Below, in pieces: positions 1 to 9,880 of a stretch of 64,000 nt of DNA (position 1 is the stretch's first letter; each line of letters starts with the position of its first letter). The stretch is from contig JARDYH010000007.1 in NCBI GenBank assembly GCA_029215795.1, positions 70,858,763 through 70,922,762 of the forward strand, given 5' to 3'. The translations under genes were made by a program, and so were the position numbers. The notes under the pieces are model-generated. The model had not been told where the DNA came from. It saw only the letters and a program-made list of their open reading frames with translations, and did not search any database. Source of the DNA: Anniella stebbinsi. Its lineage: Eukaryota > Chordata > Lepidosauria > Squamata > Anniellidae.

Positions 1-194
1 TCCCCAAGTAAAAATGGGATATACGTATATGTATGACTGCCCTGTATAAATTAGGGGAAGGGGGGTTGGAGCTCTGATCCCCACCTCCAAGGTTGGAACG
101 TTGTCAGAAGCTGTCCGGGGCCATAGGATTGCTCCCTAAGTAATATAAGCCACCAAGACACCTTTATCATTCTCCAATCATCTTGGACACTTAC

Positions 195-251
195 CTTGGT
201 GCCGGTGCTGTTTGGGGACGGGGAGAACGGGGCAGGTTTGCTCTGCTGAGT
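195..251 (-). CDS. POU2F2: POU2F2 coding exon 4 (partial gene)
   Basis: POU2F2 (Oct-2) is a nuclear transcription factor that binds the octamer ATGCAAAT and acts mainly in B cells and neurons. This 57-bp exon encodes TQQSKPAPFSPSPNSTGTK in phase 0-0. Mammalian Oct-2 has a 19-residue stretch of the same kind here (NPQNKTSPFSVSPTGPSTK, recalled): Ser/Pro-rich, and ending in a conserved Thr-Lys. The acceptor on the minus strand is a pyrimidine tract ending CCCTCTCAG, and the donor is AAG|GTAAGTGT, both strong. In mammals the next residues (IKAED...) come from the following exon, which lies beyond the left edge of the window, as do the POU-specific domain and homeodomain. The identification rests on the joined four-exon reading, not on this exon alone. 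Confidence 0.93.
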
Positions 252-373
252 CTGAGAGGGACAAACAGACAAAGGGCATCAGCATGGACAGACTGAGGGC
301 ATGCCCCACTTTCTGCCAAAATGACCCCTCCACTCCCACATTACACTTCATGCTTCTGCCTAACATTTCTCAC

Positions 374-408
374 CTGGTGGTTTGTGTCAGGTCCATTTCT
401 TTCCGTAT
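374..408 (-). CDS. POU2F2: POU2F2 coding exon 3
   Basis: This 35-bp exon is read after the last base of exon 2 as D-TERNGPDTNHQ, phase 1 in and phase 0 out. The string TERNGPDTNHQ is identical to the human Oct-2 N-terminal region as I recall it, and is the strongest single identifier of the gene. The acceptor follows a pyrimidine-rich tract ending GGTTCAAG, and the donor is CCAG|GTGAGAAA. Intron 3, between this exon and exon 4, is only 122 bp (252-373). The exon is too short to appear in an ORF scan. Confidence 0.94.
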
Positions 409-617
409 CTTGAACCAAAGAAGAGGAAAAATCAGCACAAAGCCTCCAGACAAAGATAGCCTCAAGAATCCCTGTTCCCAGTTTGTATCAAACCCTCTTC
501 TCCAGGCCCACATTTCCCAACCGGGGGCACAGAGTCCAAATCAAATCTGCTTCATTTCTGCTTGCTCCCCTCCCCTCCCCATGGGTCTTGGGACTTTCTC
601 CGCTGCTCGTGGTGGCT

Positions 618-760
618 CACAGGATTTCAATCTTAGCCATGAGGTTTCAAGACTTTTAGGCTTGCGAGATCTACTTTGCTTTTCATTAAAACCCTGAGGT
701 CCACCAGCTAGAGCAGGGTGCAAAATAGTGGCTCAGGAAAGAGAATTAAGAAACAAGACG
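618..760 (+). repeat. Old interspersed repeat, copy 1
   Basis: The string GTGCAAAATAGTGGCTCAG here is exact again near 31440, and looser similarity extends upstream of both (GGCTTGC..., AGATC...). The two sites must be copies of one dispersed repeat. I cannot name the family. Confidence 0.5.
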
Positions 761-1247
761 CCTGTGCTACATAATCTCTAGGTGGCACTGTGGTGTAGTG
801 GAATAGCGCTAATACACAACGGGAAATCGTGCTTTCTTTCTGTTTTGCAGTTAAATGACACATTTTCCCTGCTCTAAAAAAACTTGCTGAAAGTTCTGGT
901 TAAACACAGAAGTGAAACTCGAGGTCATGGCATCACCTAAAGAACCCGTGAACAACTTTGAGTAGAGAATGAATAATCCACGATAAATGCCTTGTGTAGA
1001 ATAGCCTTTTGGCACATTCTAGCATGACCAAGGAATGGAACTCAGGGCAGGGCTATGCAAATGAAAGGCGAGGCATGGTCCCCCATGGCTCATCTTAAGT
1101 TCACCGGGACACAGGAAACAGGAAACAAAGTGGGCACAGCTATGGCGTGATAGAGGAAGGGAGCAAAACTCTGCACTGGGGTCACTGCCACAGAGGGCTC
1201 TCGCTTTTCACCCTTCTCCCACCACTCAAAGGTCATAATCTAGCTGA

Positions 1248-1249
<2 letters not shown>

Positions 1250-1282
<33 letters not shown>
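1250..1282 (+). repeat. (AAT)n microsatellite
   Basis: About eleven uninterrupted AAT/ATA units. They lie in POU2F2 intron 2, just past the exon 2 donor on the minus strand. Confidence 0.97.
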
Positions 1283-1284
<2 letters not shown>

Positions 1285-1315
1285 ATCCCCATCCTTTCCC
1301 ACCAGGTGTTGCTAC

Positions 1316-1381
1316 CTGTGTGCTCCTCTTGCAGCTCCAGCCGCGCCTTCTCCAGCTCCAGGGGCTTAGACATTCTTACTT
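1316..1381 (-). CDS. POU2F2: POU2F2 coding exon 2
   Basis: A 66-bp exon, phase 1-1. It completes a Glu codon begun in exon 1, then encodes VRMSKPLELEKARLELQ followed by EEHT and the first base of an Asp codon. Recalled mammalian Oct-2 reads E-IRMSKPLEAEK...SEHT-D at this place with the same length. The ends are conserved, and the middle differs (LELEKARLELQE against a Gly/Ser/Pro-containing stretch). The acceptor is a long pyrimidine tract ending CCCTCTCTTAG. The donor is ACAG|GTAGCA, the weakest of the four. An in-frame ATG sits at codon 3 (RMSKP), which could act as a start if an upstream exon is non-coding. The other two frames have stops. Confidence 0.94.
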
Positions 1382-2599
1382 CTAAGAGAGGGAGAGAAAA
1401 GAGGGGAAAGAAAGATTGGGATAAGTGTGAAGGCACACCAAGAGCCAGGGGAGAAATTAATGCAGAACATCTAGAACCTAAGCACAGGTACCCTAAGTTT
1501 AAAGTAATATAACTGTATGAAATATTAATATAAAAGGATTTTAAAACTGTATACAATTTGAAAATAAATGCCTAGTATGTGTCAGTTATCCTCGTGCCTT
1601 TCTTCTATGTTGGCAAGAACACTGAAAGGTAGTTTTCTTTTTAGTGAGCAAGTGGGCAGAATATACTGCCTGCATGTTTTTCCAAATTACCTTCCTCAAT
1701 TAAAAAAGGTAAATTCCCCCCCCCCCCCATGAAAGCTGAACATTCAGAGAAAGGGTCTGGAATTTCCCAGAGGGGGCCAGCCCCAAAGGCCCACTTGCCC
1801 TTCCCACCCTGCCCCATGGTTACACCCCCTCCATGTTTGTCTCTCCAACTTTCACAGAAGACCCTTCTCTGAAGGCGAATGTTTTGACCTCTCACGTTAC
1901 AATTCTTAAACAATTACTATTTACTGCTTAGTAATCAACAACGGGTAGATAGGCAAAAGGAAAACAATGGACAACGACGTGGTAAAGACACAGCAGTTCT
2001 TTCATGGGTGTACAGAAAGAGGAATTATCTGGTGTATGATTCACAAGGCCTCAAAGATCTCATTAAAAACAACAACACTAGGATGTGTCTAGCCCTTACG
2101 GCTGGCAAGGTATCTGAGATACGTTTAGAAATTTGACAGTAGTGCCTGCAACAACTTCGGGTTCTGTTTTTCAGCCAGATTTCTCCCACACAGTTTCAAG
2201 TCACATTCTCCTACATCTCCAGACTCCACTACCTGCTCTCACTGAGGGCCAAATTATCTGCGATTTGGTGTAGTTCATTTAAACATGGTCAAGTAGACAG
2301 ATGGAAATGAGGAGGGCACTTTTCAAAGTAAAAGAGGCCTGTGGGTGAAGAGACCCTTCCAACCCCCACCTCCCCAGCTTGTGATATACTTCCTCCCAAG
2401 TCCTCTCTCCCCTCATGCTATTTCTCCTCCGTCAAGCTGAGTCTCAATGAGAAGAAACTAGTGAGAAACTGAGGAGAGAGAGAAGTTGAGGGCATGGTTC
2501 TGTGCTCAACAAACCTTTTGTTTTAAAAACTCAGACCCTCCCTCCCCAAATAGCCCCTCTTGCTACATGAAGTGGGTTGTTCTGTGCTTAAAGATATGG

Positions 2600-2955
2600 T
2601 GTTGCCACCATTACACACAGTTTGGCCCTTCTCAAAAGTAAGTTCTTCACACAATGCATAATTAATTCCAGAAATTTGCTACCATGGAATGAGATAACGG
2701 CGGCCGGTTTAGATGACTTTAAACAGGGATTAGACAAATCCATGGAGAAGAAGGGTAGGTCCTGTTGCCTGTGATAGTTAAATAGTGCCTCCATGTTCAG
2801 GTGCAGTATGCCACTGAAGACAGCTGCTGAAGAGGCAACAATAGAATAGTGCTGTTGCTCCCATGCTGTGCTTGTAGACTTTCCTGAAGCCTCTGGATGA
2901 TTAGACTAAATGGACCTTTGGTTTGACAATCTGGACTGTGTTTATGTTCTCAGAG
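2600..2955 (+). mobile_element. CR1-type LINE 3' end
   Basis: The forward translation contains FFTQCIINSRNLLP followed by DDFKQGLDKSMEKK. This is the C-terminal signature of CR1-family reverse transcriptase ORF2 (FFTQ.IV.LWNSLP...GFKRGLDKFMEN). It is followed by the usual 3' UTR phrases (TTGCTCCCATG..., GGACCTTTGGTTTGAC). The copy is 5'-truncated and mutated. It sits in POU2F2 intron 1, antisense to the gene. Confidence 0.75.
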
Positions 2956-3069
2956 CATCTTTTGACATGACCGAGAACCATGTTAGGAAAATTAATCTTG
3001 CACTCCCACCTCTATGCCTTCTGCCATGCTGATGCCATGTATGGAACCGGCCCCAGTTCAAGACTAACT

Positions 3070-3285
3070 AGTTCAGCAGCTATTAGCCATGACAGTTAAA
3101 TGGGGCCTCCATATCCAGAGGCAGTATATTTCTGGATACCAGATACTGAAGGTCAAAAAACAGGAGAGGACTGTTTCTTCACAACCTGCTTATGGCGTTC
3201 TCGGTAGTATCTCACTGGTTACTGCTGGAAATAGAATCCTTGGTTAGATGGGATCTTTGGTCCAAATAAGCACAATTATTTTTAT
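3070..3285 (+). mobile_element. Second CR1-type LINE 3' UTR fragment
   Basis: AGCAGCTATTAGCCATGACAG, ATCCAGAGGCAGTATATTTC and TTGGTTAGATGGGATCTTTGG match the 3' UTR layout of the neighbouring CR1 copy, in the same order. This is a separate, more diverged fragment. Confidence 0.6.
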
Positions 3286-3308
3286 GATTGGTCTGGACAG
3301 AATTAAAC

Positions 3309-3437
3309 CACCTTCCCCAACCTGGTACTCTCAAGTTGTGTTGGCTGCACCTCCCATCATTCCCAGCCAACAAGTTGGCTGAGAATAACGGGAATTGCAG
3401 CCCAACACATTGGAGAGTACCAGGTTGGGGAAGGCTG
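3309..3437 (+). mobile_element. 129-bp palindromic MITE (CTTCCCCAACCTGG ends)
   Basis: The left end CCTTCCCCAACCTGGTACTC is the inverted complement of the right end GAGAGTACCAGGTTGGGGAAGG, and the middle GTGTTGGCTGCA/TGCAGCCCAACAC also pairs. The flanks AATTAAAC and AACTAAGC match at 6 of 8 positions, which fits a decayed 8-bp target duplication of hAT type. Related copies lie at 31762 and 36645. Confidence 0.75.
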
Positions 3438-3619
3438 AACTAAGCAATGTTCGGATAGGTGTACCTTGCACATTTTTATTAAGTCCCATCAAATATTATA
3501 GTTTTACTGTGCAATAAATGCCCAGTTCTTACTTGGCTGTTCCGATTTCTCAAGGTTGCGCAGCTACTGCACGGAAATCAAATTTTCTCCAGCAATACAT
3601 CACAGTTGTTCTAAATATT

Positions 3620-3639
3620 TCTCTCTCTCTCTCTCTCTC
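3620..3639 (+). repeat. (CT)n microsatellite
   Basis: A short run of uninterrupted CT dinucleotides in intron 1. Confidence 0.95.
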
Positions 3640-3734
3640 CAAGTTAGTATATTTATTGCTATTTGGAATGTCAAGTATTTCTCATTGATTCAGTAGTTGG
3701 GCAAGTACCACAAGCATCTACCAGTCAATACCCA

Positions 3735-3915
3735 TGGTATCATCCAACAAACTATTTCACCATTTTCCTACATCAGTGCCCTCCTATTTAGTAATCTCCT
3801 CACGGCCACCACCACCACTTCTTTTAATACAACACAGTCCTTTTGAGCTTTGGAACCTCCTGAATAGTTTGGTATCACCAGCAAACCTGGCTACCTCACT
3901 GTTCACCTCTAACAC
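3735..3915 (-). mobile_element. CR1-like LINE ORF fragment, low similarity
   Basis: GGTATCACCAGCAAACCTGG followed by CTACCTCACTGTTCACC resembles the antisense of a common sauropsid CR1 ORF segment (…TCATCAGCAAACTTGGCCACCTC…). The recognition is from memory of the family and the copy is badly eroded. The rest, up to 4944, holds nothing I recognise. Confidence 0.4.
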
Positions 3916-4944
3916 CGGGGGGCTATCTTCCCGACACTGAGTTGGCGCCGCCTTACTCAAAACCCCCATGGTTTTCCTCTCCCGCAGTAGCATCAGGTAA
4001 TCCCAACCTCAAGGAGGGAGCATGGGGTTTCCAGATACCATCCAGGTACAGGAGCCGCCCCATCTCTCTTCCTGGTGGAAGGCAACCAATTGCCAGTCGC
4101 CTTCCAACAGGGACCGCTCCCAGATTGGCCCCGGAGCGATGTCAGACGACGGAAGAGCCATACTGACCTCACTCCCATGGAAAATGTCGGGTAAGTCCCA
4201 ACTTTTTCAATGCACAGCTTCACAGGAAAGCCCCGCTGTGGCTGCGAAGCTGCGGCTGCGTCATATAACTAACACAGCACAGATCTGTAGCCACCACTGG
4301 GCTTTCCCCTCATATAGACAGCCCCCAGATCACTTTTCATGAGTAGGATCCTCAGGTATGAAGCTATCTCTCCCCATTTAATATAGGTCTGCTTTCAAAC
4401 ATATGGGGCAGCATGTGCAAGAAGATGGCATGTACAAGAAGAAGAAACAGAGGCAAACACACACAACATTGCCCACACCCCAGCTTCACAGCATGGAAAT
4501 AGGATATTGCACCACTAATGCTAAATCCTGGCTAGCATGACTTCGGCGTTAAGAATAACTATTTTCTGTGAAGTGTTGTGTGGAAATGCCCTATGTTTCT
4601 GAGGCAGACTAAGCTTGTTTTCCCTAGGAGAAAAAAACAGAAAGTGAAACAGAAAGCCCTATATCAGCACCACCAGGTTTCTCCGGATTGGGGGACAGGG
4701 ACAAGAAATAACAATTTAAAAAAACTCACACAGATTCTTAAAACCACAATCATACATTCCAGCCCCTTGGATTTCAAGATCCCCAACAAATCAATATACC
4801 TAATCCAGACCACAGTGAATAGGCTGCCAGTAGAAGATATTGTCAGACAAGGCATACCACTATAACGTGTCCTTCTGGAGTTAGGGGCACGATTTGGTGA
4901 AAAATGGGGGGAGTCAAAGGGTGGGGTTTCATTACACTGTCCTC

Positions 4945-5264
4945 TAGGGTGACCAGATAAAATCCAGGTCAGGGCTCCTGTAACTTTAACAGTTGTAGAG
5001 AAAAGGGAATTTCAGCCAGTGTCATTTGCATGCAATTAGTTCCTGGTGAAATTCCCTCTTCATCACAACAGTTAAAGGTGCAGGGGCCCTGCCTTCTTTT
5101 GTATATGGTCACTCTAGTATAGTGCCTGCAACTTTAACAGTTGTGATGAAGAGGGAATTTCACCAGGAACTAATTGCATACAAATGACACTGGCTGAAAT
5201 TCCCTTTTCTTTACAACTGTTAAAGTTACATGAGCCCTGACCTGGATTTTATCTGGTCACCCTA
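4945..5264 (+). mobile_element. Family P dimeric-palindrome hAT-like MITE, copy 1
   Basis: This is the reference copy. Its ends are TAGGGTGACC and GGTCACCCTA, and it is flanked on both sides by the exact 8-bp duplication CTGTCCTC. The TAGRG end and 8-bp duplication are hallmarks of the hAT superfamily. The element is 320 bp. Its first half is itself a palindrome, running from TAGGGTGACC to GGTCACTCTA at about 5116. The second half is an inverted copy of the same unit that lacks its inner terminus, so the whole also folds end to end. It has no coding capacity, so it would need a transposase from elsewhere. Strand is assigned from the orientation of the non-symmetrical centre (GGCCCTGCCTTCTTTTG). 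Confidence 0.92.
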
Positions 5265-7324
5265 CTGTCCTCCCCCCATCGCTTTTTGTCCCATAATGCT
5301 AGCACTGCAGTTATTTTAGCTTGAGGGAGGGAAGATCCCCTCCCTAATATCAACAGGCCCTAACTGCGCAACACGACTGTAACTATTTCAGGCATGGCTG
5401 GGCCTACATAATATATTAACTGAAAGTGACTGAAGCAAACTCTCCCCTCCCCACCACCCTCCGCGATGGAAAGCTTTAGTGAGCAGGTTTCCACTGCTTT
5501 CCGCTCTCTGTGCTGCTCTAGAAACTGCCTCACAGAAAAGGAATGACCAGTGGCCATTTTGGGTCCAATTCTGGCCCTCCACCTCCTACCTGAACCAGGC
5601 CAAGCCTCTAGAATAAAGAAGGCGAAAAGCAGCTGCCTCCATTCCCTCCCGCCCCATCCAAGTTCAGAACTTCATCAGGGGCTGTTCCTCTCTAATTTGC
5701 ATAAACTTAATGAGTCACACTCTAATAAGGGAGATGGTGCCCTGATGAACTGAGCTAGACCTCAGCATGGCATTGGGGGGGGCGCACCAGTTATCTTATA
5801 CGCATTGAGTGTATAAGATAACTGCTGAATCGTACCTTATCACATGTATGTAACCGTTGTAACCACACATTACACCAGCAACAGATGCCCATTTTATCAG
5901 CTTTCATGTGGTAAAATTCTCCTTACCAGTTGACAAGACAGTATACAGTATGGATGCACTTTTTCAGAGGTGTATGGGTGCTGCTCTGCATCATCCTGTT
6001 AAAGGCTGAGGAGAACTTTACTATACGTCTGCTCCTGGTCAGAAATGTGGAGAAGCAGCCAGGGAGAGGGGGCAAAAATTCCCCTCAGAATTTGACAGGA
6101 TGGTCCAGAGAGACGCCATTGCAGGTGATCAAACTACCCTGAGGTGAGAGCTCTCTCTCACCACGGGCTGTCTGTATCATCCTGCCAAGTGGAAAGGTGC
6201 ACTTGATTCTACCACACTCCAGGTGCAAACAGGTGGTGAAATGTGTCTGTAATCATCTAGGCAACTGGCTTACCAAGTGGTTACTTGCACATCATGGTAA
6301 ATGGTCATCTGCATTGAGCCATTCACCCAATGCGAGTCCCCACTTGGTCTGTAAGCATGAACTGAAAGGGTGGCAAAATCCATCCTTTCGCTTAAGGTGC
6401 ACCCACCCACACATTTAACACTTAGACAACAGGGCAGGAGTTCAACCAGCGCTGCTTTCACCCTCACTGTACTTCCATACTATGATAGGCTAAATCTGTT
6501 GAATACCTGTCTACCATGCACTTATTAAAGACATAGAGGAAAGAAAGAAAAAAGCCACCACCCTTCTCAGGAAATACTGAGGCAGCCACCCACTTCATTC
6601 CTTCAGCCAACTCATATACACACAGTTTCCCCAACTAAGCAACAGTCCCTAGAGGATAGCCCCACCTCTACTTCCTATAGTAGGAAGCCCTCCAACAGCC
6701 TCCAAAATGCCCCATACTGACATTAAGAAGAGCATTTGGTATAACAAGTGGGACCTGCAGTTGCAGTATGATGCTCCTGTTCAGGGTTCCAGCTAGCCAG
6801 ATCCTCTTCCAGGACACTCAATCCCATTCCCCTTGCTCCCAACAGGCAGCTAGCATGCTTAAAAATTGAAATGATTGGGGTTCCTCCTAACTCAGGGTTT
6901 TTTTCTGAAGATTTTTTTGTACCTCTGTAAATGCTTGGGGTCCCTGCTGATCCCTCCCTCTTATCTATGGATAGTGCCACTTTGGCAACAGCTTGAAAAA
7001 CTGAGTTTGCTATTAGTAAAACGGGTTTGAGGAATAGTACCGGTATGAATGGTACTCATTGGTGCCAGCACCCCACAATACGGGGAGTGATCATGGGGAT
7101 GATAGCAGCTGGAAACAAACCAGAAATTTCTATAACCTCTGATCAAAGATAATGGGGAGGCAGTATGTATGTGTAAGAGTTGGTTTTGAGAAAGAATAGA
7201 ATCTAAAAGGAATTTTTCACAAGTGACACACACTAAAAACACCATTTAGGCTCCAGTATGTCACTTCTGAATATGATTGACACAATACCAAAAACAGAAG
7301 AGAGCTATTCTCAAATTAAGTACA
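5265..7324. other. Intron 1 sequence without recognised content
   Basis: No exon, SINE or LINE is recognised apart from the hairpin at 5788-5824. ORFs here are short and unsupported. Confidence 0.6.
5788..5824. repeat. Perfect 14-bp inverted repeat, 9-nt loop
   Basis: CAGTTATCTTATAC (5788-5801) is followed after 9 bases by its exact complement GTATAAGATAACTG (5811-5824). This could form a small cruciform, or be the core of a very short foldback element. No family is recognised. Confidence 0.85.
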
Positions 7325-7545
7325 CCTTCCCTTTAGTGTGTTTTTAGATCTTTGCACTGCTGTTGGCTTTTACTGTTGTTGTTTTTAACTATGGTTTTAT
7401 TCTGTTTTAAATTTAAGACTTTTAGATGACGTTTTACTCAGTTAATGTATTTTATGGTTTTAAGTTTCAGTTTGTGAACTGACCAAAGAGCTTTGGCTAC
7501 TGGCTGGCATAGAAATGTAAATAAATAAATAAGTTAAATTCTTCC
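7325..7545 (+). mobile_element. LINE 3' tail (L2-like) with AAAT repeats
   Basis: GAACTGACCAAAGAGCTTTGG, then GGCATAGAAATG and TAAATAAATAAATAA, follow the usual squamate LINE 3' end (GAACCGCCCAGAGAGCTT...GGTATAGAAAT...AATAAATA). Only the 3' UTR remains. Confidence 0.7.
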
Positions 7546-7610
7546 CATTATAATCTGAATCATCCCAGCCTGAAGGCAATGGGATGATTCAGCATTTCAA
7601 GATGCTTTAG

Positions 7611-8211
7611 GGCAGAGGTAGGCAACGCAGTGCCCACCAGACATAAACATGCCCCAGACACTTTTTCTTGGTGCCGCTGATGGGCCAAACCCCTTTCCAC
7701 TTTATATAAAAACACACACATTTTCTTACCGGCAACTGAAATTGCTTCAAAGTGAAGTGAAGGCCTCCAGCCGCTGCCTTCTTCATTTCCCATCAAAGCT
7801 TCTGGCCCACACGTGGGGCTCAGAGACATTCTTAGGAAATGAAGATGGTGGTGGGTGGCTGCAGGGTGATGCTTTTCTCTGTAGTGCTACCAAGAAACAG
7901 AAGGGGGAAAAGAAAAGGGGACTCCTATTACTTCTGTCTGTTAAGCTGGGGAGGGGGCTACGGGGAGAAGTGGGGGGCAGCTGGGGGTAGTTCTGTGAAT
8001 TGTGTGTCTATTGGTACTGAAAATTGGGTTCAAAGGAGTTATTTAGTGTGTTGGGACTCAGCCCCCATCTCTGCCTTGTAGTCAGTGTTTTGGGCGGGTA
8101 CTTGTCCTTTGTGACTAGCCACGCCTCCCATGGGAGCCATTTTGTGGTGGTGCACAGGACAGTTTCTCAAATTACTAAATGTGCACGTGGCCCCAAAATG
8201 TTGCCTGGCCC
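7611..8211. mobile_element. 601-bp non-autonomous DNA element with target duplication
   Basis: The left end GGCAGAGGTAGGCAAC is mirrored by GTTGCCTGGCCC at the right end. The flanks TGCTTTAG (7603-7610) and TGCTTTAA (8212-8219) match at 7 of 8 bases, an 8-bp target duplication. No transposase is readable. The right part contains GAGCCATTTTGTGGTGGTGC, a phrase common in reptile repeats. Confidence 0.65.
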
Positions 8212-8224
8212 TGCTTTAAGACAC

Positions 8225-8508
8225 TGGTCTTCAACATGAGGGCCTGCCTTTGAAGATGGTTCAGAAACTTCAACTGGCACAAAATGCAAGACACTTCCTA
8301 GATATTGGCAGAGTTGGGTAGGTGGAACATGTGACAGCAATATTGTACCAGTGGCACTTGTTGTTAGTGAGTTTCCTGGCCAAATTAAAAGTGCTGATAT
8401 TGACATTTAAAGCCCCAAATGATTTAGGGTCTGATTATTTGAAAGACCACCTTCACTTGTACCTGCCTGCCCTTCTTTGAGGTCAGCTTCTGAGGCCCCG
8501 TTCATGGG
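8225..8508 (+). mobile_element. L2-like LINE ORF2 C-terminal fragment, 5' part
   Basis: Read in shifted frames, the segment gives the standard order LQLAQNA..., then ...PVALVV..., then LTFKAPNDLG..YLKDHLHL. This is the conserved tract before the FSVVAPRLWNSLP motif in L2-like LINEs (LQ..QNAAARLL...LHWLPV...LTFKALNGLGP.YL.D). It is interrupted at 8509 by a MITE and resumes at 8710. Confidence 0.75.
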
Positions 8509-8709
8509 GTTCTTCCAGACACAAGGGTCCTAGCACTAACACTTAGAAGGCATTGTGCAGCTATTCAGATTTTGCATTCTTAATGGCAGAGGTGGTGGGA
8601 AAACAAGGGAGGATTACAAGTAGATGACAATGGCATCTGCCCCTGCCCCCTGGTAAAATTCTGTCAATGAGGAAGACAGGAGGTACAATAAGAGACTTGT
8701 CTGGACACA
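8509..8709 (+). mobile_element. Family C MITE nested in the LINE
   Basis: The element starts TTCTTCCAGACACAAGGGTCC and ends near GACTTGTCTGG. It carries family C internal phrases (GAAGGCATTGTGCAGCTATTC, AAAATTCTGTCAATGAGG). LINE ORF sequence flanks both sides, so this copy inserted after the LINE. Confidence 0.7.
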
Positions 8710-8885
8710 CTCATGGGCGCGCCATTGAGATTAATTATTTCACAAAGGAGAAGGCCTTCTCAGTGGTGGCCCCACACTTTTGCAATTCTATTTCAACTGA
8801 AATACACATGGTCTCACCATTACAGGCTTTCAAGAAGTCTTTAACAGATACTATCATGCCACTTGTTTGCTTTGGTACTGAAATA
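8710..8885 (+). mobile_element. L2-like LINE ORF2 C-terminus, 3' part
   Basis: It encodes KEKAFSVVAPHFCNSISTEI followed by LQAFKKSLTDTIM, which matches the (K)AFSVVAP.LWNSLP.EIR...L..F(R/K)..LKT.L tail of L2-like reverse transcriptases. It continues the fragment that ends at 8508. The reading frame is open by chance through to 9251. Confidence 0.78.
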
Positions 8886-8894
8886 ATGTTAAGA

Positions 8895-9260
8895 TCATCT
8901 TCAGGGGTCCTTCTGCATGAGTCCCTACCAAAGGACGTGAGGCTACCAGGAAGCGGGCCTTTTCTGCTGTGGAATGAGATTCCTAGAGAAGTTCGCCTGG
9001 CACCTATGTTGTACTCCTTTCATTGCCAGGTGAAGATTATTTTATTTTCCCAGTATTTTAGCATCTTACCATCCTGGTCTTTTAGCTCTGCTGTTTTAAA
9101 TCTGTATTTTAAATATCTGCATTGCTGCTCAGTTTCATCCTGGGTGTACTTTTATATTGTGGTTTTAAGCTTCCATATTTTATATTTTATGCTGTACCTT
9201 GTGGTTTTAATTTTTGTGAACCACCCAGACAGCAGTATAGAAAATAAATAAATAAATTAG
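8895..9260 (+). mobile_element. Second L2-like LINE 3' end
   Basis: A second copy of the same ORF2 tail follows directly: GSGPFLLWNEIPREVRLAP then YSFHCQVKIILFSQYF. It ends with a 3' UTR (GAACCACCCAGACAGCAGTA) and (TAAA)n. Two tandem tails show two separate 5'-truncated insertions at one place. Confidence 0.75.
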
Positions 9261-9261
9261 T

Positions 9262-9269
9262 AGTAGTAG

Positions 9270-9306
<37 letters not shown>
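9262..9306 (+). repeat. (TAG/TAA)n microsatellite at LINE tail
   Basis: TAGTAGTAGT runs into a long uninterrupted TAA tract. It grew out of the poly-A-like tail of the LINE before it. Confidence 0.95.
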
Positions 9307-9307
<1 letters not shown>

Positions 9308-9309
9308 TA

Positions 9310-9512
9310 TTTTATTGGTTTTATTATTGTTCTGCAGGACAGTGTGTTGTTTTTGTTACAGATGTTTTTATTACTATTTTATTGTTAATTTCACAATTGT
9401 TTTATGGTGTCTGTGTTTCCATGTTGATTGTATTTTTACATGTTGGAAGCCACCTTGTTAGGATTTGACTGTAAAGGTAGCATTAACATATTTTTAAATA
9501 AATAAATAAATG
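9310..9512 (+). mobile_element. Third LINE-like 3' UTR tail
   Basis: A T-rich 3' UTR ends GCCACCTTGTTAGGATTTG and AAATAAATAAATAAATGG, the usual LINE 3' close. No ORF portion is preserved. Confidence 0.6.
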
Positions 9513-9627
9513 GCAAGTTGGGACTCACAAGCAGGCTGCCTCCTGGCACTGCTACATTTTCTGATTGTTAAAGATTTTTCTAAGAGGAGGAGAGACAGAG
9601 AGAAAAACATGCAGAGAGGGGGACAGG

Positions 9628-9880
9628 GACTAGGAGCTCCATCACACTCTCGCCATGCCTGGTATGTGTTTTTGCAGTGCAGTACTCACATGACGTCGTC
9701 CCTATCCTGCGTGCATCTCACCTCTTCCCCTCCATTTTCCATCTTATTTTGGAGTGGAAAAGTCTGGCTTTTTTCCCTGCATGCGCAATAAAGCTGTTCC
9801 TCCCTCCCATGTATTGCTGTCCTTGCGGTATATCGGACCATCCTATTTTTTGTTGGGGGCGTGTGTGTCGAAGGGCAGTC
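9628..9880 (+). repeat. Unnamed interspersed repeat, copy 1 (mate at 36955)
   Basis: Shared with the reverse complement of 36955-37300: GGAGCTCCATCACAC, ACTCTCGCCA, TTTTGCAG, CTCACATGACGTC, TCCCTATCCTG/TCCCTGTCCTG, TATTGCTGTCCT and TTGTTGGGGGCGTGTGTG. Both copies stay open in one frame with a shared stretch THMTSSLSC. Protein function is not indicated. Confidence 0.65.

Larger units (their letters stand above)
409..1315 (-). other. POU2F2 intron 2
   Basis: This is a 907-bp intron. It holds an old interspersed repeat (618-760) and an (AAT)n tract 34 bp downstream of the exon 2 donor. I see no further exon in it. Confidence 0.8.

Noticed and set aside
51..272. 73-codon minus-strand ORF as a whole gene
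   Set aside because: Only the part 195-251 is exon 4 of POU2F2; the rest reads into introns.
8667..9251. 194-codon ORF as a host gene
   Set aside because: It contains two successive LINE ORF2 tails and MITE sequence; no start context or splice structure.
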